The position numbers and the translations under genes are program-made. A DNA stretch of 64,000 nt, from the NCBI GenBank assembly GCA_964016885.1, contig OZ024746.1, positions 99,910,433 to 99,974,432 of the forward strand, read 5' to 3'. The notes beneath the pieces were generated by a model. That model searched no databases, was not told the origin of the DNA, and saw only the letters and a program-made list of their open reading frames with translations. Below are positions 55,501 through 55,840 of this stretch, one piece after another. This stretch comes from Eledone cirrhosa (taxonomy: Eukaryota; Mollusca; Cephalopoda; Octopoda; Eledonidae). How positions within the stretch are numbered: position 1 is the stretch's first letter; each line of letters starts with the position of its first letter.

Positions 55501-55774
55501 ACACATATACTCACACACAGCATAATCTTTTCACCATCCCCTTCCTTCCTTTTACACACATACACTCACACAGGCAGCAGACGTAAAGAGAGAGGAGTAG
55601 TATGAGGTAGTCAAACTACTCCTCTCTCTTTACATGTGACAGAATCACAGAAATTTATATATGTAGACTTTATTTTTTTTACATGAAAATGAATTTACTG
55701 ACCTGGTGAAATCAATTTTTTCTTGAGAAGCACGTTTGAAAATTGTTCACTATCTAAGCCCAACAATTGAGCCA
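361..55774 (-). CDS. Unconventional myosin heavy chain, C-terminal half of motor domain (partial gene, 10 exons)
   Basis: Actin-based motor ATPase. Ten minus-strand exons (55703-55774, 48729-48861, 45087-45318, 41582-41743, 39703-39845, 39029-39121, 38788-38845, 15257-15312, 4518-4667, 361-469) all have AG acceptors and GT donors, and every junction keeps phase, giving 402 whole codons without a stop. In order they carry the TEDS-loop region, an RDAFAK helix, switch II DMSGFE (partial residue 79), a relay helix [15 protein letters not shown] (90), [17 protein letters not shown], a loop-2 region, LHFIRCI, the SH1 helix (Cys350) and the converter ending near YCLGNNM. The residue 16 before DAFAK is Glu25, which fits the TEDS rule for a motor not needing head phosphorylation. 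P-loop, switch I, IQ motifs and tail lie outside. The HIFSLE and [10 protein letters not shown] wording recalls MyTH4-FERM-type myosins (VII, X, XV), but many core residues deviate, so class is unassigned. No damage is visible. Confidence 0.93.
482..602. other. Intron, nothing recognised
   Basis: AT-rich intron between exon 10 and a SINE. No repeat or gene seen. Confidence 0.6.
603..917 (-). repeat. SINE type B (tRNA-derived), minus orientation
   Basis: The reverse complement starts near 917 with a head of the form (G)GTTAGAGCACATGGCTTGCA, has a B-box-like GAGTTCAATTCTC and continues through the same body as the copies at 41081, 43752 and 44046 (TTTCACGTTGCTCCAGTTTA, then CCTTTCCCTCGGATAACATT). 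It ends in the same GGTCATT-containing 3' part. Diverged and not intact. Confidence 0.8.
1101..1170. repeat. CT/CA microsatellite
   Basis: Alternating CT runs followed by a (CA)n run. Confidence 0.9.
1225..2935 (+). mobile_element. Decayed RTE-type LINE fragment, interrupted by minisatellite
   Basis: In the plus strand, 1355-1396 reads [13 protein letters not shown]. The stretch up to 1510 then ends in M-L-Y-G-S-E-T. After the 47-bp array, 2586-2760 reads [14 protein letters not shown], then [19 protein letters not shown] and [10 protein letters not shown]. These match, in order, the C-terminal part of the RTE ORFs at 53353-53982 and 50814-51299 ([44 protein letters not shown]). Frameshifts and stops make it a pseudogene. 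The array lies exactly between GSET and TARDM, so it arose inside this element. Confidence 0.85.
1487..2606. repeat. 47-bp minisatellite derived from an RTE coding segment
   Basis: About 24 tandem copies of a unit containing TGGTAGTGAAACATAGGCTG followed by TAACTGCAGGGGACATGTGG and TGCTACA. A few copies are 43 bp, lacking ATAG. Recurrent variants are tgtggtg/tgcggtg and ctgtaac/ctgaaac. The first copy continues the LINE reading frame (MLYGSET-stop-AVTA) and the last copy runs back into it ([11 protein letters not shown]). Confidence 0.95.
2946..3440 (-). mobile_element. RTE-type LINE 3' end (untranslated), minus orientation
   Basis: Begins at the left with a (CAT)n tract and has three diverged units with GACAAGTCTGGCC and TTTTACAG-x-TGGATGCCCTTC (about 3075, 3279 and 3400). 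The same signature sits just 3' of the RTE ORFs at 50.8 and 53.3 kb, which identifies it as their 3' UTR. No ORF. Confidence 0.75.
3680..4030. repeat. Dispersed hairpin repeat, copy 1
   Basis: Shares its length with 55335-55665: a CA-rich block (3760-3900), then CACCATCCCCTTCCTTCC, then an inverted repeat at 3954-3971 / 3987-4004 around a 15-nt loop. Stem pairing here is imperfect compared with the second copy. No coding capacity; family unknown. Confidence 0.75.
4137..4260 (+). tRNA. tRNA-Ala(CGC)-like sequence, probably a pseudogene or SINE head
   Basis: A D-arm-like TTGGTGTAATGGTTGAG is followed by a perfect 5-bp anticodon stem CTCAT/ATGAG enclosing CTCGCAA (anticodon CGC) and a T-arm GTGGG-TTCAACT-CCCAT. 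The acceptor stem does not pair well, so function is doubtful. The unit is flanked by a 12-bp perfect inverted repeat, AAACCCACTGAA at 4137-4148 and its complement at 4249-4260. Confidence 0.4.
4258..4466 (+). repeat. SINE type A (tRNA-derived)
   Basis: Head GGCAGTATCGGTAAAACAAC, weak B box TTCAAATCCTACC, core GAGGTTAGCTTTGCCTTTC, AATAAAGTACCAG, GGTCGATTTAATTGACTTTC and the tail GCTGGCCTTGTGCC...CATTATTA. Same family as the copies at 5243, 14974, 15668 and 16682. Confidence 0.9.
4518..4667 (-). CDS. Myosin exon 9 (CI motif, SH1 helix, start of converter)
   Basis: 150 nt, reading [20 protein letters not shown], then [20 protein letters not shown] and RKTYSEFLH. It completes FIR|CI and contains the SH2-SH1 region: the QL-x-Y-x-G position is kept, the SH1 cysteine is in MCKTGYPNR, and GYPNR...F-EF leads into the converter. 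The usual VLE-x-IRI wording is replaced by IAHAAEM, a marked divergence. Acceptor TTTTACAG, donor GTAATT. Confidence 0.94.
4729..5014. mobile_element. pogo/Tigger-like MITE
   Basis: Terminal inverted repeats of about 30 bp: left CAGTGGAATTCCATTATAAC, right (complement) CAGTGAAATTCCGTTATATC, both followed by GAAATTCA. Termini starting CAGTG with GTTATAACGAA text are typical of pogo-like Tc1/mariner elements. No transposase. A second TIR, ACAGGTAAAATTCCGTTATA at about 4840, pairs with its complement ending near 5064, so a related MITE overlaps or is nested. Confidence 0.7.
5190..5242 (+). repeat. SINE type A 3' tail fragment
   Basis: TGTGCCAAAAGTAGAAACAA followed by (ATT)n, identical to the tail of the next SINE at 5395-5427. 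The next SINE starts directly after this (ATT)n tract. Confidence 0.65.
5243..5427 (+). repeat. SINE type A (tRNA-derived), near complete
   Basis: Head TTGGCAGTATCGGTAGAGGG, then TCGGGACGCCATGCT, B box GAGTTCAAATCCCGCC, core GAGGTTAACTTTGCCTTTC, GGGGTCGATAAAATAAAGTA and tail CTGGCCTTGTGCC...ATTATTA. Its first 40 bases match the 45-bp unit of the array at 55.8-64 kb. Confidence 0.93.
5428..6745 (+). pseudogene. L1/Tx1-like LINE, 5'-truncated 3' copy
   Basis: Homologous to 9670-11055: [20 protein letters not shown] (5528-5590), [18 protein letters not shown] text, a CCHC-like knuckle ([19 protein letters not shown]) and then the same 3' UTR ending AATGAAATCATTATTATTA. Relative to the second copy about 63 bp are missing at 5450. 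Frameshifts and stops break the frame; a C run at 6383-6392 interrupts it. It ends at a short (ATT)n and the next copy begins immediately in the same orientation. Confidence 0.88.
6746..7409 (+). pseudogene. LINE ORF1-like remnant
   Basis: 6746-6879 reads a [16 protein letters not shown] head and a strongly basic KRKLTKKKK stretch. Another frame carries a Thr/Pro/Lys-rich linker to 7105, followed by [20 protein letters not shown], a TAG at 7176-7178 and a tail to 7409. The Lys/Thr/Pro composition and position before an EN-RT ORF suggest the RNA-binding ORF1 product, but no defined domain was recognised. Broken by frame changes and stops. Confidence 0.5.
7444..10731 (+). pseudogene. LINE ORF2: AP endonuclease and reverse transcriptase, disrupted
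   Basis: The endonuclease begins [20 protein letters not shown] and has [10 protein letters not shown] (7846-7875) and SYIDRIF...YSDHKFV (8019-8113). RT starts near 8690 with [13 protein letters not shown], then [38 protein letters not shown] and YADD (9414-9425). The C-terminal part has LFKFLWKGQ and a CCHC knuckle, [19 protein letters not shown] (about 10365-10425). Frames change near 7610, at the G run 7900-7913, before RT, and near 10300; stops occur at 8816, 9549 and 9984. It is therefore a dead copy, although many motifs survive. Homopolymer runs could include sequencing errors. Confidence 0.88.
11067..11108. repeat. (ATT)n microsatellite between two LINEs
   Basis: The 3' tail of the plus-strand LINE; it is also the 3' flank of the minus-strand Dong/R4-like LINE. 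A second (ATT)n tract, 14692-14713, lies at the other end of that element. Confidence 0.9.
11109..14691 (-). mobile_element. Dong/R4-like LINE with restriction-like endonuclease
   Basis: One long decayed element between two (ATT)n tracts. Coding remnants run 14492 to 11189, followed by a short 3' UTR. The 5' UTR region 14500-14690 holds no repeat I recognise. Dong elements are known to insert in TAA-type microsatellites, and both flanks here are ATT/TAA repeats. Clade naming is an inference from the C-terminal nuclease and from this target. Confidence 0.82.
11189..14492 (-). pseudogene. Dong/R4-like LINE ORF: coiled basic N-terminus, RT, CCHC knuckle and PD-(D/E)XK nuclease
   Basis: 14214-13420 holds an acidic then basic, helical N-terminus ([39 protein letters not shown]). 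RT blocks follow: [70 protein letters not shown]. In the frame 11878-11189 a CCHC knuckle (Cys40, Cys43, His52, Cys57) precedes [19 protein letters not shown], which fits a PD-(D/E)XK nuclease. Frame breaks occur near 14220, 13440, 12920, 12575 and 11876. The RT catalytic x-x-DD block expected between [11 protein letters not shown] and [17 protein letters not shown] is absent, apparently deleted near 12575, so the copy is dead. Confidence 0.87.
14692..14810. repeat. ATT / AGT / GGT trinucleotide repeats
   Basis: (ATT)n at 14692-14713 runs into (AGT)n and (GGT)n tracts. No gene. Confidence 0.9.
14974..15127 (-). repeat. SINE type A, minus orientation
   Basis: Reverse complement: head GGCGGTGAATTGGCAGAATC, B box GAGTTCAAATCCCGCC, core GAGGTCAACTTTGCCTTTC and AGTACCAGTCAAGTACTGGG. 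The head is preceded by GGTGAATTGGCAG, the same junction text found in every unit of the 45-bp array. Confidence 0.9.
15132..15220. repeat. (AGT)n / (AGC)n microsatellite
   Basis: Trinucleotide runs ending about 40 bp left of myosin exon 8. Confidence 0.9.
15257..15312 (-). CDS. Myosin exon 8 (LHFIR segment)
   Basis: 56 nt, reading [18 protein letters not shown] plus AG of Arg. This matches the universal myosin pattern (x)-L-x-x-LM-x-L-x-T-x-PHFVRCI. Acceptor TTATTCCAG, donor GTAAAT. The intron separating it from exon 7 is about 23.5 kb and holds the whole 38-bp array. Confidence 0.93.
15668..15866 (-). repeat. SINE type A, minus orientation, diverged
   Basis: Contains complements of TTGGCCTTGTGGC, AAAGTGCCAGTAATACACAA, GAGGTTAGATTTGCTCCTC and TGAGTTCAAATCACGCC. 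More diverged than the other copies. Confidence 0.8.
15867..16135. other. Intron, nothing recognised
   Basis: AT-rich with a purine tract near 15978-16012. No gene or known repeat seen. Confidence 0.55.
16136..16498. repeat. 73-bp minisatellite, five copies
   Basis: Unit TGATGGTGAGACTAAGGCAC, then C-AAACAACCAAGTACCCTC, ATGGGCATCACCTGACACCT, CAGTAA-GTGATG. Copies differ by a few bases; the first is the most diverged. Confidence 0.92.
16682..16860 (+). repeat. SINE type A
   Basis: Head TTGGCAGTATCAGTAGAGC, GATCTGAGTTCAAATCCTGTC, TTAGCTTTGCCTTTCACC, AATAAAGTACCAGTAATGCA, GGAGTCGATTTAATCGACTT. Confidence 0.88.
16861..17330. other. Intron, little recognised
   Basis: AT-rich. 17092-17128 shares TGGCAATATTGG-ACAACATG-CTCTCCAAATA text with 15613-15650, a small dispersed fragment. 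No gene. Confidence 0.5.
17331..38492 (-). mobile_element. TTAA-flanked MITE (piggyBac-like termini) swollen by an internal satellite array
   Basis: The left end is TTAA at 17331-17334 followed by TCCTTTACCATTACATTAC; the right end is GGTTTAAATGCTAAAGGG and TTAA at 38489-38492. The body 38311-38492 (AAAGTCTTTACCTCACATAA ... GGTTTAAATGCTAAAGGG) matches the compact 216-bp copy at 43148-43363 in the same orientation. Between the left terminus and the body, one 38-bp terminal segment has been multiplied to about 21 kb. TTAA duplication and CCC...GGG termini are typical of piggyBac-type non-autonomous elements; family assignment is inferred. Confidence 0.85.
17335..38312. repeat. 38-bp satellite array, about 550 copies
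   Basis: Unit TAACCCTTTACCATTACATT followed by ACTCTATATATACTATAG. Two main end types recur, ATACTATAG and ATTCTATTG, plus rarer CTATTG, TATATATACTATTG (+2 bp) and CCATTTACATT (+1 bp) forms. Nested higher-order blocks are visible, for example a segment of about 6.4 kb repeated at an offset of about 7.02 kb. It lies wholly within the intron between myosin exons 7 and 8. No ORF. Confidence 0.97.
38493..38787. other. Intron, nothing recognised
   Basis: AT-rich, with a poly-A run at 38650-38667. No gene or repeat identified. Confidence 0.5.
38788..38845 (-). CDS. Myosin exon 7 (end of loop 2 into TVS-like strand)
   Basis: 58 nt, reading [20 protein letters not shown]. The TVISYMQ end matches the TVS-x-x-x helix start that follows loop 2 in all myosins, with PRGKG as the only basic patch. 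The acceptor follows an uninterrupted run of about 20 T on the minus strand (plus strand A run 38859-38878) and then CGTTATGGTCAG. The donor is GTATAT. Phase fits exons 6 and 8. Confidence 0.85.
39029..39121 (-). CDS. Myosin exon 6 (loop-2 region, first part)
   Basis: 93 nt, reading [20 protein letters not shown] and then [11 protein letters not shown]. Loop 2 is the least conserved part of the motor, so recognition rests on position, splice sites (acceptor TTTTTCAG, donor GTAAGT) and phase: it starts with one base and ends with TC, fitting both neighbours. Loop 2 is normally lysine-rich; this one is not strongly basic. Confidence 0.82.
39280..39640 (-). pseudogene. LINE C-terminal remnant
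   Basis: Minus strand reads [20 protein letters not shown], then [19 protein letters not shown]. This is the pattern of a LINE reverse-transcriptase C-terminus (QER...LLAKP-GKRPRGRPRTRW...LGW). Very decayed; family unknown. Confidence 0.5.
39703..39845 (-). CDS. Myosin exon 5 (lower 50-kDa domain)
   Basis: 143 nt, reading [17 protein letters not shown] then [18 protein letters not shown] and [13 protein letters not shown]. This is the V-Y-x6-L-KN-D-x4-L...LF segment following AGK in myosins. Acceptor ATTTGTAG, donor GTGAGT. It ends with GG, which the following exon completes to Gly. Confidence 0.94.
39990..40470 (-). pseudogene. LINE (Jockey/I-type) C-terminal remnant
   Basis: Minus strand reads [20 protein letters not shown], then [20 protein letters not shown], then [28 protein letters not shown]. 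The R-L-R-(T/S)-G ... K-W-G ... CDCG ... QT-x-x-H-x-L-x-CP-L-x pattern is the RNase H-like or C-terminal zinc region of Jockey/I-group LINE ORF2. Stops have replaced two cysteines. Confidence 0.65.
40550..40810 (-). pseudogene. Mobile-element ORF remnant, family uncertain
   Basis: Minus strand reads [18 protein letters not shown], then [18 protein letters not shown]. The ARN-x-EE-RK-x-x-KY...F-x-P-x-x-x-ET pattern is a common tail of invertebrate mobile-element ORFs. Stops follow on both sides. Confidence 0.45.
40867..41450 (+). mobile_element. TTAA-flanked MITE, copy split by a SINE
   Basis: TTAA+CCCTTTAGCATCTAAACC at 40867 and TAAATGCTAAAGGG+TTAA ending at 41450. The internal text (AGAATTCTCTCACCTCTTTC, AAACCGGCCATAACCGGCC, AAATAATATCAAAATCTCAT) is shared with the copies at 43148 and 48938. 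A type-B SINE is inserted close to the right terminus. Confidence 0.9.
41081..41420 (+). repeat. SINE type B inserted in a MITE
   Basis: GGCTTAGTGGTTAGATCATT head, B box GAGTTCAATTCTC, TTTCACGTTGTTCCAGTTTA, CTTTCCCTTGGACAACATT and a poly-A end (41413-41419). The host text ATATATAGAGTAATGTAAA is repeated on the right as TATATAGTAATGTAAA, which fits a target-site duplication of about 18 bp. Confidence 0.92.
41582..41743 (-). CDS. Myosin exon 4 (IIDEE to FTIKHFAGK)
   Basis: 162 nt, phase 0 at both ends. Reads [18 protein letters not shown], then [16 protein letters not shown] and [11 protein letters not shown]. This matches the canonical myosin order LL-x-LLDEE-x-FP-A-TD-TLL-KL ... F-I-KHYAGKV. 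The acceptor is ACATTAG (41744-41745) and the donor GTAATC (41581-41580). Directly to its left lies a MITE interrupted by a SINE. Confidence 0.95.
41746..42424. other. Intron, nothing recognised
   Basis: AT-rich, without gene or clear repeat. Confidence 0.55.
42425..42554 (+). mobile_element. TTAA-flanked MITE, internally deleted copy
   Basis: TTAACCCTTTAGCATTTAAA joined directly to CATCAAAATCTCATAGATTC and ending GAGTAATGTAAATGCTAATG, GGTTAA. About 130 bp; it lacks the middle AGAATTCT...CTCAAAATAAA part. Confidence 0.88.
42610..42872 (+). mobile_element. TTAA-flanked MITE, diverged copy
   Basis: From about 42656 the text AACCGACCATATCTGGCCAG, AATTCTCTCGCCTGTTTCTG, ATCAAAATCTCATAGATTCA, GAGTAATGTGAATATGAAAG, GCTTAA follows the MITE consensus. 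Both flanks carry TTAACCATTTT-ATACCA-CTACTCAAAACCAC text, so another repeat surrounds it. Confidence 0.75.
43148..43363 (-). mobile_element. TTAA-flanked MITE, compact copy in the same orientation as the giant array
   Basis: TTAA+TCCTTTACCATTTACATTAC at the left, and TTTAAATGCTAAATGG+TTAA at the right. Its first 38 bp (TCCTTTACCATTTACATTAC TCTATATTTACTACTG) appear once here, but about 550 times in the copy at 17331-38492. It serves as the one-unit reference. Confidence 0.9.
43364..43733. other. Intron, nothing recognised
   Basis: AT-rich, no gene or repeat seen. Confidence 0.5.
43752..44018 (+). repeat. SINE type B, 3'-shortened copy
   Basis: GTGTGGCTTAGTGGTTAGTG head, B box GAGTTTGAATCCC, TTTCATTGCTCCAGTTTACT, CTTTCCCTTGGACAACATTG, ends at TCTTCCACAATCACACTATC. 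Flanked by two copies of GCATGTTAATGTTGA-TTACA (43734 and 44019). Confidence 0.85.
44046..44395 (+). repeat. SINE type B, full length
   Basis: GTATGTGGTTTAGTGGTTAG head, GAGTTTGAATACTGG, TTTCACGTTGATCCAGTTCA, CTTTCCTTTGGACAACATT and a 3' part (GCTTGTGCCTCAGAGGGGAA, CATGGTCATTCATGATC) missing from the copy just before it. Confidence 0.88.
44396..44990. other. Intron; unidentified GC-richer block at 44590-44830
   Basis: The block 44590-44830 is less AT-rich than its surroundings and open for 76 codons on the plus strand, but it has no domain I recognise; it may be an old repeat. Confidence 0.4.
44991..45091. repeat. Tandem direct duplication of about 50 bp at the exon 3 donor
   Basis: GACAATTAAGTGTGGAAAAT... 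and GACAATTTAAGTGTAAAAAA... both continue to AAAATATTATATTTTTACAT. The second copy contains the exon 3 donor; the first copy holds a second potential donor. Confidence 0.85.
45087..45318 (-). CDS. Myosin exon 3 (switch II and relay helix)
   Basis: 232 nt. It opens [18 protein letters not shown], containing switch II as D-M-S-G-F-E (the usual form is DIFGFE), then the relay helix [15 protein letters not shown], then [15 protein letters not shown] and [10 protein letters not shown]. The invariant Asp, Gly, Phe and Glu of switch II are kept; the two middle residues are unusual. The acceptor is ATTTTTAG at 45319-45320. The donor is GTAAAAATA at 45086-45085, a weak-looking site that lies inside a direct duplication of about 50 bp. 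It ends in phase 0. Confidence 0.94.
45411..45602. mobile_element. mariner-like MITE, copy 1
   Basis: Left GGTCAGCTGAAAAGTTAATA, right complement GGTTACAAAGTTCATAGGCT; the inner text CTATGAAGGAGTGATGCTAG, AGCTGTGAAATCTTGCATGA is shared with the copy at 54937-55134. Mariner-type termini (GGTTGRCTRAAAAGTT). No transposase ORF. Confidence 0.75.
45605..45800. repeat. CA/TA, GA and G microsatellites
   Basis: Short runs of CACA, TATA, GAGA and a G run (45683-45692). No gene. Confidence 0.85.
45784..46019 (+). mobile_element. RTE-type LINE 3' end
   Basis: Contains GTGGTTGGCGTTAGGAAGGG, CATCTAACCATAGAAAACCA and ends CGTTAATCAATGATGATGAT, the complement of the 3' UTRs at 47.2, 50.4 and 52.9 kb. 5'-truncated, non-coding. 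Confidence 0.82.
46477..47040. repeat. 40-bp tandem repeat, 14 nearly identical copies, each with CACGTG
   Basis: Unit CTCTACCTAATCACGTGACT + GTCATCAACCAACAAAATTA. Copies are identical by eye except ATCAATC in one (near 46628). A diverged older copy precedes it (46395-46440, TGCGTGATCCTGTGACTGTC). The palindromic core TCACGTGA recurs every 40 bp from 46491 to 47011. Confidence 0.97.
47207..47505 (-). mobile_element. RTE-type LINE 3' end
   Basis: CTTCCACGCTATCATGGGTT, TGGATGCCCTTCCTAACACC, AACCACATTTACAGTGTGG. Contains an internal duplication of ACACGACCACTTTACAGTG. Non-coding. Confidence 0.82.
47506..48201. other. Intron with short duplicated motifs
   Basis: GAGTGAACACCTTA occurs at about 47523 and 47770, and GTTCGTG-AGAC-TTCCCTGGCA at 47950-47972 and 48093-48115. 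A G run at 48163-48174. No gene. Confidence 0.45.
48202..48665 (-). pseudogene. RTE-type LINE 3' copy: ORF end plus UTR
   Basis: 48654-48463 reads [29 protein letters not shown] and [11 protein letters not shown], the usual C-terminus of RTE/Jockey-like RT ORFs (GKRSRGRPR-x-x-W). It is followed on the minus strand by the TGGATGCCCTTCCTAACGTC 3' UTR at 48205-48365. 5'-truncated. Confidence 0.7.
48729..48861 (-). CDS. Myosin exon 2 (TEDS loop and RDAFAK helix)
   Basis: 133 nt, reading [18 protein letters not shown] and then [22 protein letters not shown]. This is the conserved QA-x3-RDALAK-x-LY-x-RLF-W-V stretch of all myosin motors. Acceptor TCTCTCTAG, donor GTAAGA. The residue 16 positions before the DAFAK aspartate is Glu, which satisfies the TEDS rule without phosphorylation. 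It begins with two bases completing Val and ends with AC, completed by the next exon to Thr. It sits just beyond the right-hand LINE remnants at 48.2-48.7 kb and just before the MITE with the 72-bp array. Confidence 0.94.
48938..50210 (+). mobile_element. TTAA-type MITE carrying a 72-bp tandem array
   Basis: The left end GTGTTTAGCATTTAAACTGG, GTCAGAATTCTGTCACCTCT, AAACCGGCCGTAACTGGCC, and the right end GTAAATGTTAAAGGG+TTAA (50207-50210), match the MITE family. The left TTAA is degenerate. The subterminal segment has been multiplied about 15 times. Confidence 0.88.
49120..50195. repeat. 72-bp tandem array, about 15 copies
   Basis: Unit GTTATGTGAGATATTATGTG + AGGTAAAGCCTTTACTGTGA + AAATACAATAGTATATATAG + AGTAATGTAAAT. 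It overlaps the sequence that forms the 38-bp unit of the giant array (TATATATAGAGTAATG-x-AAATG-TAAAGGGTTA in complement), but the breakpoints differ. 72 is a multiple of three, which explains open frames of up to 137 codons. Confidence 0.95.
50211..50436. other. Intron with CA/TA microsatellite
   Basis: AT-rich; CACACA/TATATA at 50390-50432. No gene. Confidence 0.5.
50437..52187 (-). pseudogene. RTE-type LINE, 5'-truncated, copy 1
   Basis: From the right: [14 protein letters not shown] text, then [20 protein letters not shown], an altered catalytic box Y-T-D-D (near 51777), and a PHD-like finger [19 protein letters not shown]. Next come [47 protein letters not shown] and [10 protein letters not shown]. 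The ORF ends near 50814 and the 3' UTR ends with (ATG)n at 50437. One or more frame changes around 51760 and 51300. Truncated exactly at the start of the palindrome at 52187. Confidence 0.87.
52187..52308. repeat. 49-bp perfect inverted repeat (fold-back)
   Basis: Arms 52187-52235 (GTTTAGGCAACCACGTCACC...) and 52260-52308 are perfect complements, separated by a 24-bp spacer. A shorter palindrome GTTTGTTTGT/ACAAACAAAC lies at 52331-52356. Confidence 0.97.
52377..52511. repeat. AT-rich ATGT/TATA microsatellite
   Basis: Alternating ATGTAT and (TA)n. No gene. Confidence 0.85.
52512..52728. repeat. Near-perfect inverted repeat with arms of about 100 bp
   Basis: Left TAAATCAAGAAAGAAGAGTG ... GGTCTAGAGATCGCTACC (to 52613); right arm begins GGTAGTGATCTCTAGACC and ends TCTTTCTTGATTTA (52728). 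A handful of mismatches and one or two indels; loop of about 14 bases. No coding content. Confidence 0.95.
52729..52962. other. Intron, nothing recognised apart from TA repeats
   Basis: Unique-looking text to 52895, then (TA)n. No gene. Confidence 0.5.
52963..54934 (-). mobile_element. RTE-type LINE, 5'-truncated, copy 2
   Basis: ORF remnants 54926-53353, then a 3' UTR (53340-52985 with TGGATGCCCTTCCTAACACC) and a (ATG)n tail (plus strand CATCATCAT at 52963-52981). Truncation at about 54934 lies against a mariner-like MITE. Flanked by (TA)n on both sides. Confidence 0.9.
53353..54926 (-). pseudogene. RTE reverse transcriptase with PHD-like zinc finger, one frameshift
   Basis: Codes from the RT N-terminal blocks onward: [75 protein letters not shown] and the catalytic YADD (54297-54308). 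Between the RT thumb and the C-terminal domain is a C-x2-C, C-x2-C-x4-H-x2-C, C-x2-C finger (54143-53999), a PHD-like C4HC3 pattern. The C-terminal part has [43 protein letters not shown] and [13 protein letters not shown]. Comparison with the copy at 51.4 kb shows one base missing near 53973, which splits the ORF in two. The AP endonuclease is lost through 5' truncation. Confidence 0.9.
54937..55134. mobile_element. mariner-like MITE, copy 2
   Basis: Left GAGGTTGACTAAAAAGTTCT, right complement GAGGGTTGGCTGAAAGTTCA: imperfect TIRs of about 27 bp, typical of mariner-type ends. Shares its inside with 45411-45602. No ORF. Confidence 0.82.
55135..55334. repeat. Dispersed cephalopod-type repeat fragment (55240-55305)
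   Basis: TTTACTCTTTTACCTGTTCC, AGCCATCCGGATAAGGCCAT, GCTGGGGCACCCCCTT resembles a common octopus repeat head. The rest is AT-rich intron. Confidence 0.45.
55335..55665. repeat. Dispersed hairpin repeat, copy 2 (perfect 18-bp stem)
   Basis: Same layout as 3680-4030. The stem GTAAAGAGAGAGGAGTAG (55583-55600) pairs perfectly with 55616-55633 around a 15-nt loop TATGAGGTAGTCAAA. Lies about 40 bp left of myosin exon 1. Confidence 0.85.
55703..55774 (-). CDS. Myosin exon 1 of 10 in window (upper 50-kDa helix)
   Basis: Reads [22 protein letters not shown], the myosin segment A-LLG-(x)n-L that precedes the cardiomyopathy (TEDS) loop. The acceptor is a T-rich tract ending TTTTAG at 55775-55776 and the donor is GTCAGT at 55702-55701. 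The exon is 72 nt; it starts with the last two bases of a codon and ends with one base (CCA G), which the next exon completes to Val. The array of 45-bp repeats begins about 66 bp upstream of this acceptor, so any branch point must lie in the narrow gap or inside the array. The preceding exon was not found in the window. Confidence 0.88.
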
Positions 55775-55840
55775 CTAAAACAAGAAAATGACATTTATTG
55801 GATATCTTCATTGCTGTATAAAGTATATTATTAAATCATT

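Noticed and set aside
55601..55615. TGAGGTAGT in a hairpin loop, like the 5' end of let-7
   Set aside because: The match ends after nine bases and lies in the loop, not in a stem; the locus is a dispersed repeat.
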